A DNA stretch of 64,000 nt, from the NCBI RefSeq assembly GCF_022539505.1, contig NC_061514.1:215163837-215227836 (forward strand). The letters are read 5' to 3'. A program made the position numbers and the translations under genes. The stretch comes from Lolium rigidum (taxonomy: Eukaryota; Streptophyta; Magnoliopsida; Poales; Poaceae). The notes beneath the pieces were generated by a model. It was given only the letters and a program-made list of their open reading frames with translations. It was not told the origin of the DNA and searched no databases. Position 1 is the stretch's first letter. Every line of letters starts with the position of its first letter. This document shows, in pieces, positions 23,115-33,966 of the stretch.

Positions 23115-25004
23115 AATTCCATCTATTTCTTGCCAAATCCTACGTTGTTCGTCCCATTTTCCACCCCAAGTACGTGCAGTTCGTCGCTGTGATTCAGATC
23201 CAAAATTTTCTGCATTTCCGGAACTACCGACCTTTCCTAGGGGAACTTCCGCCCGGCCAAAAATCCCCAAATCGGGTCAGCTCCATCTTCCTCGCTGCAA
23301 CCACCGCCGCTGCACGCCCAAGCTCCCAGGCTCGGTCGCCACCAGCGCCAGCCACGCACGCCTCCGCGAGCCACTCCGCTCCGCTCCACAGCCATGCCTC
23401 AGGCCCAGCCGCCGCTCCCGCCTTGGCCCACCCAGCTCTGCTCCAAGGCCCACGGCCTCCAACCACCGCACGCCAAACGCCGCACGCCACCCTCGCTCGC
23501 CCGGCCACCCACCACCCCTGCCTCGATCGGCACCAACACGCGTCGCGCACGCCACCACCACGCGGGCCGCTCCTCACGCCAAGCCCCACGCACACGCTCC
23601 GCCAGCCAAACCGCTCGCCGCTGCTATTCCCTCGCGAGCCAGCGCCAATTCACAGCAAAATCGCGCAACCAAATCGTTTCACGCAGAAAAATCACAATAC
23701 CGGAACTTCCGGACGCAATCAGCGGAACTTCCCGCCTAGCATAACTTCCGCCCTTGTTCCGCCCAACTTCCGAAAACGCGCTGTTTGTCACGGAGTAACC
23801 CCTGGATACATCTGAGTTATTTCCGGAACTTGACCGGAACTTCCGCCTGGACCACTTTTTGACCCAAATTTCAGCAACTTTTGACCCCAACTTTGACCCA
23901 ACTTTTGACAACTTTCCGGAGCCCGTTTGACCTCAAATTTTGACCACTTTGACCATCCATCTTGACTACAATTTTGACACTTTTCCCGAGCCCATTTGAC
24001 TCCAAAATTTTGACCACTTCGATCGCTCGTTTTGACCCAACTTTTCGGGCATTGACTTTTGTGTTCGGATTTTCTTGTGGGGTGCACTGGTTGTCTATTC
24101 CGCTTCCGCACCTACACCAACACCGCGACGACACCTTTGGCACCCCGGATTCCGGTGCAACTTCGACATCGTCATCGACACCACCTCGATCAACGCAAGT
24201 TCGTGTGCTTGACACCGCCTAACATCAATAGGTATAACTTGCCCCACCCCTTGTAGCCCCGTTTCTTTCTTTGTGTACCTATCCCATTGAGAGTGGCTTT
24301 CCGAGTGTTGCGAAGCATTGCACAAGTGTCACGACCGTGAGAGGGTGTGTGTGTGCGTTGTGTTGAGCAAAGCTCCGAAGAAAGCTCGGTGAGAAAGATA
24401 CACAAAAGAAGAAAAAGTTCGACATATATATAGAGAAAAATAAAGCTTCTAAGCATACAAAAAAAAGTGAAAAAAAAAGAGAAAAAGAAATAGAAATAGA
24501 AAAAGAGTGTGTGTCCACCGATACAAAGGAGTGCAAAGCTTGTACGCACTAAGAGAGAAGAGAGAAGAGTTGCATTTGTGCAAATCTAGTTGCTTCTCTC
24601 ATATGCAACCAAGCTACGGTCTCTCTTGTGTTGGCGCGACACCGAGCTAATAGTCTTCGTTAGGACCATCCTTGTTACTTGCTCACTTCCTTGGTCGGGC
24701 TAACCCCATTGTTCTTCCTTGTGTGTGTTTTCGTGTTTCCTTGACATAGATCACCGCTTTTGACATTTGACTTTGGATCTTACCCACATTTGACAATAGA
24801 CATTTTCTTTGGTTCTTTTCGTTTGCTATCCACCTCCTCACCTACCACCATATAGAGTTCTTAGCCTTTTGCGTGTGCTTTGAGTGTGTGTGTGAGTACA
24901 TATCGGTTATTCTCTAACTTGAACCATTTTCTCGATTTTGTTGCTAGTTTTGACCTTTTGGTAGTTCTCTTTTCACCATATATACACCAATCCTAGAGAC
25001 TAAC
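23115..25004 (+). mobile_element. Element F untranslated leader
   Basis: This stretch precedes the F ORF and is homologous in arrangement to the leader of element G (46396-48437, opposite strand): a GC-rich part, then a TTGAC-rich part, then a stretch ending in CACCGCCTAAC and GGTATAACTTGC. It contains CGGAACTTCCG-type palindromes (near 23240, 23700-23770 and 23822-23850). Overlapping GC-rich frames at 23023-23815 are chance. The F 5' LTR is not visible; element E probably inserted into this leader. Confidence 0.7.
23829..24056 (+). promoter_or_regulatory. TTGAC (W-box-like) cluster in F leader
   Basis: About fourteen TTGAC cores, most followed by C or T, occur in ~230 bases. TTGAC[CT] is the binding core of plant WRKY factors. 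A matching GTCAA-rich stretch is in the G leader at 47350-47570. Regulation is inferred only. Confidence 0.45.
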
Positions 25005-26801
25005 ATGTATAGTGAGGATGAGCCCACGGAGGACGACATGGAGTACTATGAGGGTGATAGCTCCGCAAGCACCGCGGATATGGAGGACCATGTGGAGCTC
25101 GACACCGACTATGGCTCCGCAAGCATTGGCGACATGACCGACATCGAGCATCTCTACACCGACCATGGCTCGCCAAGCATGGACAACATGGAGGACCACC
25201 ACTCCGAGCTCGACTACAACATCGACGACATGGTGGAGCACAACCTCGACTACGCCGACATGGTGGAGCACAACCTCGACTACGACGACATGGTGGAGCA
25301 CTACCTCGACTACGACTACGACACCATGATGGAGCACCGCACCGAGCACTACCTCGAGCACGACATCGACACCATGGTGGAGCCTAGCTTCGAACCCACC
25401 TTGAACAAGACCGGTGCCTACAAGTTCCTCATCTTGGCCAATGGAACTACATATGAAGATAGAGGACCTTCAAGACGGCGTAACCATGAGAGTGCTTATG
25501 CACATGATCGTCTACATCGAGCTCATCCTATGGAACACCAAGAGCGCCCCCACCATGATCGCCATCGACACTCTCCTCCGAGCTCAAGAAGACGCAACAA
25601 CCAAAGTGCCAAGCCACATGAACCATCATCTAGGCATGCCAAGGATCGTCATCGACACACGTCACCTCATGATCTTCGTCGACCATCACCACCTCATGAC
25701 CACCATCGACATGCATCACCACATGACCGTCGCCAACACAAGTCACCTCATGTTCGCCATCAACCAACACCTCCCAAGGATCTTCGACGACACCCCTCAA
25801 GACATGGTGATGATACAAGAAGACGAGAGCCTAGACATGAAGCGGCCAAGGCTACAAAGATCAACAATACCAACCATATGGTGTCTACAAAGCCTAGCGC
25901 CACCACCACAATGGCATCTCCAAGACCGCCTACACATGAGAAGATCTCCAATGGTGCGAGACAAGACGCTACACAAACAAGCAAATTGGTGCCAAGTGCG
26001 AAGAAAGAGGAACCACATCTCATGGTGCTTCCCTCTCCTACCGCCACCACCACAAGGGCGCCTACAAGAAGCTCAAGCCCCAAGATGAAGACCATGGAGT
26101 CTACACTTCAAGATGAAGGACGTTCTACCCAACTTTATGCCAACATGACAATGATTTGTCCACCAAGACCAAGTAGCTCTCAATGCTTTCGTTGCAAACA
26201 AGACGGTCATCTTTGGGAATGCCCCAATCTCCATAGTGATGTGTGCACATCCAACAAGCACATGACATGGGAATGCAACACACCACAAGCCCACAAGCTC
26301 TACTTCGCCCAATTGGATGCCGAATTCGCCAACAAGACACTTCAAGATACAATCGTGTTCAAAGAATGGTGCAAGGAAATGGCCAAGAGGACGACTATGA
26401 AGTCCACACTTCAAGATGGAGCACGAGAAGGCCAAGTCAAGAGTGACGTTGATTCGAGCCTAGCTCTCAACAACACCATAGTGCCATCAAATGGTGTCAA
26501 CATGGTTGGCGATGGAGTTGAGAATGGTGAGCATGGGATGATCCCTTCACCAATGGAGGCGCATGGAGATGAGAAAATCGAGCCTACTCCTATATGCTTG
26601 AATGATGAGATGGTACCAATCCCATGTGAGCATGAGAGCCACTTAGCCCACTTGAGTGAGAGTGATAGTGAGTTGAGTGACTCCCACCCCACATGTGAGT
26701 TTGAGCGCTTCCATTTGGAGGACATGAGTGATACACCGAGTGAGTTGAGAGAGGTAGTTGATAGGTCCATAGAGGCCATTTCACATTCTAACAACCTCTA
26801 G
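25005..26801 (+). CDS. Element F gag-like ORF, N-terminal part
   Basis: A 598-codon frame starts MYSEDEPTEDD. Residues 1-130 are strongly acidic and hold three 10-residue DMVEHNLDY-type repeats encoded by an exact 30-base tandem repeat (25224-25313). Residues ~150-300 are His/Arg/Ser/Pro-rich (RHRHSPP-like). Zinc-knuckle remnants lie at 26184-26276: the first reads C-x2-C-x4-H-x3-C, one residue short, and the second has lost its first Cys. Element G carries both in canonical CX2CX4HX4C form. The frame ends at TAG 26799-26801 beside a ~10-base deletion relative to H, so the protein once continued into the next frame. It is probably a nucleic-acid-binding gag-like protein of a non-autonomous Gypsy element. 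Confidence 0.7.
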   Translation: MYSEDEPTEDDMEYYEGDSSASTADMEDHVELDTDYGSASIGDMTDIEHLYTDHGSPSMDNMEDHHSELDYNIDDMVEHNLDYADMVEHNLDYDDMVEHYLDYDYDTMMEHRTEHYLEHDIDTMVEPSFEPTLNKTGAYKFLILANGTTYEDRGPSRRRNHESAYAHDRLHRAHPMEHQERPHHDRHRHSPPSSRRRNNQSAKPHEPSSRHAKDRHRHTSPHDLRRPSPPHDHHRHASPHDRRQHKSPHVRHQPTPPKDLRRHPSRHGDDTRRREPRHEAAKATKINNTNHMVSTKPSATTTMASPRPPTHEKISNGARQDATQTSKLVPSAKKEEPHLMVLPSPTATTTRAPTRSSSPKMKTMESTLQDEGRSTQLYANMTMICPPRPSSSQCFRCKQDGHLWECPNLHSDVCTSNKHMTWECNTPQAHKLYFAQLDAEFANKTLQDTIVFKEWCKEMAKRTTMKSTLQDGAREGQVKSDVDSSLALNNTIVPSNGVNMVGDGVENGEHGMIPSPMEAHGDEKIEPTPICLNDEMVPIPCEHESHLAHLSESDSELSDSHPTCEFERFHLEDMSDTPSELREVVDRSIEAISHSNNL

Positions 26802-26802
26802 T

Positions 26803-28353
26803 GTGTTTTCTCATGTTGCAATAGGTTCCATGGAGGACGAGTTCCCGATCATGGAGAAGATGTACATGGTGCATGAAGATGATGATATCACACCATACTT
26901 ACAAGAAGTCAAAGATGTCGACCACATGGCTCCTACTACTTCCACACCATCTACCTCAAATGAGTCGGACTACAAAGGTAACAACATATGTGTTGATGAT
27001 GCCATGATCCCACTAGTGGACATGATGATTTGTGAGTTCATGCATGATGATGATGATGATACAATTGCTATGTCATATGCTTCGTTCATTCCTCCATGTG
27101 ATGCTTTGCTTGATAACATTGTTGATCATGTGGAATTACTTGCTTGTGACAATATGATCATGCCATGCTATGAGTGTTTCAATATATCTCCCATTGCATG
27201 CAACTTGTCGAACAATTTCTCTTTCCCATGTGTTGCTTGCGATGACGATAATGATGATGCTACTACTTGTGTTGTGACAACCTTGCCGAACAATTTCTCT
27301 TTCCATAGGTTTGTCGACAACAATGATAACATGTTGAACATGTTTTGCTCTAAATGTTTGCAATACTCTCCCATTAATGCAACCAAAATGTTGAACACTT
27401 GCACTTTCCAATGCTTGGTTTGCCATAATGTTAATATGCTTGTAAATGAGATTGCCCCCATAGCTCTCTCATATTTTGGAGACTTTGCCTATATCCATGA
27501 TGAGCATGTTCATGTGTTTACCCCGCATATTCACAATACCTATTATGATGCTTTGCTTAACGCTAATGGTGATGTGCAAAAGAGATGGACCATCATGATG
27601 GATGATGTGTTCATATACCATGCACACACGTTCTTTGCTTTGCCTAGTGTGTGTGTAGGTACAAGAATGCCAATGTCAACCTCGATTGAGCACGAGTTGA
27701 CAAAGAGAGCTCTTGAGAGCATAATTCAAGTGAGTACAAGATCGAACCCGACTCTAATACCTTTCCCATGCTTTGCATTGAACATGCCGAACAATTTCTC
27801 TTTCTTGTGGTTCTCTTGCAAGCATGATGATGTGATTCTTACCGTTGGTGTTGCCTCAAACAAGGTGACCAATTTATCTTTCATTTGGTTTGTTGGCACG
27901 CACGGTTGTGCAAATGTCTTCTTGATGAAATTTTTGGATGATATGTTTTGTGTTGCAACAAACATGAGGACCAATTTCTCTTTCCAATGGTTTGTGTGCA
28001 CACATGTTGATGATATTTTGGACACTTCCACTTATGTGTTTTGGCCAAATTCTCCTCTTATTGCTTCAAGGATGTTGAACAATTTCTCTTTCCGATGCCT
28101 TGAGTGCAATAATGCACATGAGTTTCTACATGAGATGGACATCATAGTCGTCTCACAATTTGGAGTTTTTGTGTTTCCACATTTGGAAGATGTTCATATG
28201 GAGTTCTTACACATTGGCCTTGCACATGCATTATTCTTGATAAACTTGTGTTGTGCTAACGGTGTTGTGAACATGAAAGGACATGTCATCGATGATCTGC
28301 TCCAATATCACACACAAACATACTTTGCTTGGTCTTTGTTGTGTGAAGGTACA
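26803..28353 (+). pseudogene. Element F ORF, C-terminal part with NFSF modules
   Basis: This is the frame-shifted continuation of the upstream ORF (homologous to G from MEDEFPIMEKMYMVHEDDD onward). It is open for 517 codons and runs, in frame, into the sequence resuming after element A at 35499, ending at TAA 35774-35776. It holds seven degenerate modules of the form N-(N/L)-F/C-(S/T)-F-x-x-(F/V/L)-(V/S/E)-C near 27201, 27281, 27388, 27781, 27863, 27961 and 28069. The modules are Cys-rich with an Asp/Asn tail. An IMMDDVFxYHAHTFF block is shared with G and H. I recognise no known domain. Broken by a frameshift and the A insertion. Confidence 0.62.
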
Positions 28354-29883
28354 TGATGACCCACAAGTATAGGGGATCGCAACAGTCTTCGAGGGAAGTA
28401 AAACCCAAATTTATTGATTCGACACAAGGGGAGGTAAAGAATACTTATAAGCCTTAACAACTGAGTTGTCAATTCAGCTCGCACTGGAAAAGCACTAGTA
28501 AAAGGGGTGATGTGAAAGCAGCGGTAATATGAGAGCAATAGTAACAATGAATACGAGCAGCAAGAATGAGTAATATGAGAGCAATGGCACCGTAAAATAG
28601 TTGATACTACTTCCAATGTCATGTAGAAACGAGTATATGATGATGAAAGATGGACCGGGGTTCCCAGCTATCTACACTAGTGGTAACTCTCCAATAACAA
28701 GTGTTGGGTGAACAAATTACAGTTGGGCAATTGATAGGATTGAAATAGCATTAAGACAGAACATCAAGATTATTAATCATGTACGCATGTTTTCCTAATA
28801 TAGTCATACGTGCTCGCAATGAGAAACTTGTACAACATCTTTTGTCCAACCAGCCGGTGGCAGCCGGGCCTCAAGGGAATCTACTGGCAATTAAGGTACT
28901 CCTTTTAATAGAGCACCGGAGCAAAGCATTAACACTTGGTGAAAACATGTGATCCTCGTACCTACGCCTTCCCCTCCAGTTGTCCCAATTTCTATCACTT
29001 TGGGGCCTCGGGTTCCGGACAGCAATATGTGCAAACAACTTGTAGATACAATCTAAGCAATAAGTATAGAGCTTAAATCTAAGATCATGCCACTCGGGCC
29101 CTAGTGACAAGCATTAAACACAACAAGATTGCAAGCAACAATAACTTCACAAACTTTATAGATAGACTAATCATAATGTAACAATCCATCGGATTCCAAC
29201 AAACACAACACAGATTACATCAGATGAATCTCAATCATGTAAGGCAGCTCATGAGATCATTGTATTGAAGTACATGGGGGAGAGAATACCAACTAGCTAC
29301 AGCCTAGAACCCGTAGTCCATGGGGGAACTACTCACGGAGCATGATGGAGGCGATGGCGTTGATGGAGATGGCTTCCGGGGCACTTCCCGTCCCGGCAGG
29401 GTGCCGGAACGCAGACTTCGTCCCCCGAAACGTAGTTTCGCGATGTGCGGCGCCGCCCGGATTCTTTCTGGAGTTTCGTCAATTGGTATCGAAGATTTAG
29501 GTCAGGACGGCTTAAATAGGCGAAGAGGCAGAGTCGGAAGGGCCACGGGGCCCCCTCACAGTAGGGGGGCGCCCCCCCTGGGCCGCGCCGCCACCATGTG
29601 TGGGGCCCCCAGGGCTCCCCTCTGGTCCCTCTCTGACTCTATGGAAGCTTCTGGGAAAAATAAGGTTCTGGGCGTTGATTTCGTCCGATTCCGAGAATAT
29701 TGCCCGAATAGCCTTTCTGGAACCAAAAACAACAGAAAACAGGAACTGGCACTTCGGCATCTTGTTAATAGGTTAGTTCCGGAAAATGCATAAAAACATT
29801 ATAAAGTGCGAGCAAAACATGTAAGTATTGTCATAAAACAAGCATGGAACATCAGAAATTGTAGGTACGTTGGAGACGTATCA
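28354..29883 (-). mobile_element. Element A 3' LTR
   Basis: 1,530 bases, plus-strand ends TGATGACCCACAAG and GAGACGTATCA. Highly similar to 33967-35493 with scattered substitutions and small indels. Confidence 0.93.
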
Positions 29884-29899
29884 GCATCCCCAAGCTTAG
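29884..29899 (-). other. Polypurine-like tract of element A
   Basis: On the minus strand CTAAGCTTGGGGATGC directly precedes the 3' LTR start TGATACGT. It is only partly purine but is in the right place for plus-strand priming. Confidence 0.6.
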
Positions 29900-32280
29900 T
29901 TCATGCTCGCCCTCGAGTAGGTAAACGATAAAAAGAATAATTTCGTAGTGACATGCTACTTACATAACCTTGATCATACTATTATAAAGCATATGAGATG
30001 AATGCAGTTGACTCAAGGCAATGATCTATAGTTGCTAACAAATAGATAACATATAGCAAAACTTTTCATGAATAGCACTTTCAAGACAAGCATCAAAAGT
30101 CTCGCATAAGAGTTAACTCATAAAGCAATAAATTCAAAGTAAAGGCATTGAAGCAACACATAGGAAGATTTAAGTTTCAGCAATTGCTTTCAACTTTCAA
30201 CATGCATATCTCATGGATAATTGTCAATACAGAGTAATATGATGAATGCAAATAAGCAAGTATGTAAGAATCAATGCACAGTTTGACACAAGTGTTTGCT
30301 TCTAAGATGGAAGGAAGTAGGTAAACTGACTCAACATAAAGTAAAAGAAAGGTCCTTCGCAGAGGGAAGCAGGGATTAAATCATGTGCTAGAGCTTTTTA
30401 AGTTTTGAAATCATATAGAGAGCATAAAAGTAAAGTTTTGAGAGGTGTTTGTTGTTGTCAACGAATGGTAGTGGGCACTCTAACCCCTCATCAAACAGAC
30501 TTTCAAAGAGCGGCTCCCATGAAGGACGTTATCTCTACCAAGCAAGGTAGATCATCCCTCTTCTCTTTTGTTTACACATGTACTTTAGTTTTATTTATGG
30601 TTGACACTCCTCCCAACCTTTTGCTTACACAAGCCATGGCTAACCGAATCCTCGGGTGCCTTCCAACATTCACATACCGTGAAGGAGTGTCTATTTGCAA
30701 AATTAAGTTGCTTACTGATGAATCAGGGCAAAACACGTGAAGAGAATTATTAATGAAAGTTAATAAATTTGGGCTGGGAACCCCGTTGCCAGCTCTTTTT
30801 GCAAAATTATTGGATAAGCGGATGAAGCCACTAGTCCATTGGTGAAAGCTGCCCAACAAGATTGAAAGATAAAACACCACATATTTCCTCATGAGCTATA
30901 AAACATTGACACAAATAAGAGATAATAAAGTTTTGAATTGTTTAAAGGTAGCACATGAAGTATTTACTTGGAATGGCGTAAAATACCACATAGTAGGTAG
31001 GTATGGTGGACACACATGGCATAGGTTTTGGCTCAAGGTTTTGGATGCACGAGAAGCATTCCCTCTCAGTACAAGGCTTTGGCTAGCAAGGTTGTTTGAA
31101 GCAAACACAAGTATGAACCGGTACAGCAAAAGTTACATAAGAACATATTGCAAGCATTATAAAACCCTACACTATCTTCCTTGTTGCTCAAACACTTCTA
31201 CTAGAAAATATCTAGACCTTAGAGAGACCAATCATGCAAACCAATTTCAACAAGCTCTACGATATTTCTCCACTAATAGGTTTAAACTACATGATGCAAG
31301 AGCTTAATCATGATCTACTTGAGAGCTCAAAACAATTGCCAAGTATCAAATTATCCAAGACAATATGAAGCATTTTCTTATTTCCAACCAAATAACAATA
31401 AGTGCAATAGCTTCCAACTTTTGTCATTGAACATTAAAAGTAAGAGCGAAGAACACAAGTGTTTATATGAAAAAGCGGAGCGTGTCTCTCTCCCAAACAA
31501 GGATTGCTAGGATCCGAGTTTATTCAAAAATAAACAAAAATAAAAACACAAAGACGCTCCAAGTAAAGAACATAAGATGTGACCGAATAAAAATATAGTT
31601 TCAATAGAAGAAACCTGATAAGTTGATGAAGAAGGGGATGCCTTGGGCATCCCCAAGCTTAGACGCTTGAGTCTTCTTGAAATATGCAGGGATGAACCAC
31701 GGGGGCATCCCCAAGCTTAGACTTTTCACTCTTCTTGATCATATATCATCCTCCTCTCTTGACCCTTGAAAACTTCCTTCACACCAAACTTCTCATAAAC
31801 TTCATTAGAGGGGTTAGTACTCAAAAAACTTTAATCCACCTTAGCCCTGTAGTGACACATTGCAAGAACTCAATAAAACATTAGCTATAGCTCTTCACGT
31901 CTAGAAAGCCTTGCTTAAAGTCCACAAGAGACAATGCAAAAAACAGAGACAAAATCTGTCAAAACAGAACAGCCAGTAAACACAAATTTTTAAGAGGTAC
32001 TTCCGTTGCTCAAATCAGAAAACTCAAAACTAATGAAAGTTGCGTACATATCTTAGGATCACTCACGTAAATTGGCAGATTTGAGTTATCTACAGAGAAT
32101 CATACCCAGATTCGTGACAGCGAGAAATCTGTTTCTGTGCAGTAATCCAAATCTAGCATCACCCTTCTATTAGAGACTTCACTTGGCACAACATTGCAAT
32201 AAAATAGAGATAAGGAGAGGTTGCTACAGTAGTAACAACTTCCAAGACACAATAAAACAGTAGCAAAATAAAGACATGGG
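29900..32280 (-). mobile_element. Element A noncoding interior
   Basis: About 2.4 kb without a credible ORF, collinear with 11514-14029 of element C. It contains two further copies of CATCCCCAAGCTTAG near 31650 and 31707, the first following a GGGGATGCC/GGCATCCCC inverted repeat at 31634-31654. Confidence 0.8.
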
Positions 32281-33699
32281 TTATCTCCCAAGAAGTGCTT
32301 TCTTTATAGCCATTAAGATGGGCTCAGCAATTTTAATGATGCTCACATAAGAAATAAGAGTTGAAGCAAAAGAGAGCATCAAAAGCAAATAAGAAACACA
32401 TTTAAGTCTAACCCACTTCCTATGCATAGGAATCTTGTACACAAATAAATTCATGAAGAACAAAGTGACAAGCATTGGAAGATAAAACAAGAGTAACTTC
32501 AAAATTTTAAGCATATAGAGAGGTGTTTTAGTACCATGCAAATTTCTACAACCATATTTTCCTCTCTCATAATAATTTTCAGTAGCTTCATGAATAAACT
32601 CAACAATATAACCATCACATAAAGCATGCTTTTCATGATCCATAAACACATAATTTTTATCAAGCTCAGAAATAATAGGATTAAAACTTTCAAACCCACT
32701 TTTATCAATAATATAACAAGATGATTGATCTATCTTAAAAGATATGGGACTCATAGATAAAGTCAAGAACTCTCCAATCCCATTTTCATTAGTAGTACAA
32801 TTAATATTATCAAGTAACATAGGACCATCATCTAGAGATTTATCATAAACATTTGCCAAGCAAAACTCTTTAGTACCATGCATTTCGACATCAGGCACAA
32901 ACAAAGCATTATCATAAGATTTATCAAAGTAGCATGGATTATCATAAATAACAGTAGCATAATTATTCTCACAAGTTTTACTCATAGGTAATATTTCAAG
33001 AGAATCCACAGGAACATAACATTCATCCTCCTTTGGTAAGCATGGAGGACAATCAAATAGTGTAAGAGATAAAGAGTTACTCTCATTAGAAGGTTGGCAT
33101 GGGTAGCTAATCCATTCTTCCTCCTTTTGTTCATCACTCTCCTCTTCTTTTTCATCCAATGAGCTTTCATGTTCATCAATTTCCTCCTCTTTTTCATCCA
33201 ATGAGCTTTCAGGTTCATCAATTTCTTCTTCCACTGGTTCCTGCAAATTGTGAGTGCATTCTTGTGCATTAATGAGTCTCTCTTTATAATCAATGATATA
33301 AGGATTATCATTGTAGCTTTCTATGCAAAAATTAAGGATAGAAGAGACATAATCTTTAAGGTCCTTACAAACAACACAAGTTTCATAATTTTTAGCAATG
33401 AAGGATTCGATCTCAGAAGCTCCCATAAACAAAACAAATTGTTCTACTTCTTCGAACCCAAAATGAATATAGCTATTCCAATTATAGTTCTTAATTAAAA
33501 CTTCCTCACTAAAGTCACATTGAAATTTAAGATGTTTAGTATCCTTTTGAGAGCAACAGTTTATATCATGGCGTTTAAGCAAGATTTTAGCAATTGTATT
33601 TAGTTTTTCTATCACATCACTCATAACTTTTCCCGTTCTTGATTCTCTATAATTATTATATAATTCAATAAGCTCCAAATAGGTTGTAGGTTCTCCCAT
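32281..33699 (-). CDS. Element A ORF, acidic repeats and membrane-type segment
   Basis: A 472-codon frame starts MGEPTTYLELIELYNNY, about 240 bases after the primer site. Residues 1-150 are mixed, with Cys-containing motifs. Near residues 155-205 lies an acidic Glu-rich repeat (EEEIDEPESSLDEK type) encoded by a ~45-base tandem repeat. After ~160 divergent residues the last third matches the element C ORF: VEF.HEATENYYERG, YGCRN, then a hydrophobic run around LLFYLPMLVTLFFMNLF, then basic YKIPMHRK. A single transmembrane segment is plausible. No pol motif is present. It sits where gag normally lies, yet shows no zinc knuckle. Env-like, gag-like or host-derived origins all remain possible. Confidence 0.65.
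   Translation of the reverse strand: MGEPTTYLELIELYNNYRESRTGKVMSDVIEKLNTIAKILLKRHDINCCSQKDTKHLKFQCDFSEEVLIKNYNWNSYIHFGFEEVEQFVLFMGASEIESFIAKNYETCVVCKDLKDYVSSILNFCIESYNDNPYIIDYKERLINAQECTHNLQEPVEEEIDEPESSLDEKEEEIDEHESSLDEKEEESDEQKEEEWISYPCQPSNESNSLSLTLFDCPPCLPKEDECYVPVDSLEILPMSKTCENNYATVIYDNPCYFDKSYDNALFVPDVEMHGTKEFCLANVYDKSLDDGPMLLDNINCTTNENGIGEFLTLSMSPISFKIDQSSCYIIDKSGFESFNPIISELDKNYVFMDHEKHALCDGYIVEFIHEATENYYERGKYGCRNLHGTKTPLYMLKILKLLLFYLPMLVTLFFMNLFVYKIPMHRKWVRLKCVSYLLLMLSFASTLISYVSIIKIAEPILMAIKKALLGR
33130..33235 (-). repeat. 45-base in-frame tandem repeat in the A ORF
   Basis: Two full copies plus a partial copy encode the acidic SSLDEKEEE block; length changes keep the frame. Confidence 0.75.
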
Positions 33700-33937
33700 A
33701 GCAACAGTTTTTAATTTTTAGGTTTTTCAATTTTTTATGGATTTTCGGGTATATGGGGAAAATAAGACAAAAAGAAACTAGACAAAAATAAACTAAGCAA
33801 AATAATACTAGACAAAAATAAACTAAGCACAAATAAATTAGACAAAAGTAAACTAAGCAAAACAAAATAAAATAAAACAAAAACAGAGAGAGATGTAGAG
33901 TGTACTCCCCAGGTGAACTTATGAGTAGAGCTATGCC

Positions 33938-33955
33938 TCCCCGGCAACGGCGCCA
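33938..33955 (-). other. Primer binding site (tRNA-Asp) of element A
   Basis: TGGCGCCGTTGCCGGGGA on the minus strand, eleven bases after the 5' LTR end. Confidence 0.9.
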
Positions 33956-33966
33956 GAAAATAGTCT

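Noticed and set aside
23023..23815. Two ~240-residue plus-strand frames and antisense frames in the F leader
   Set aside because: Ala/Pro/His-rich chance frames; no homologous frame is kept in the G leader.
24993..25361. Minus-strand Val/His-rich 122-residue frame opposite the F ORF
   Set aside because: It is the antisense shadow of the 30-base repeat in the F gag-like ORF.
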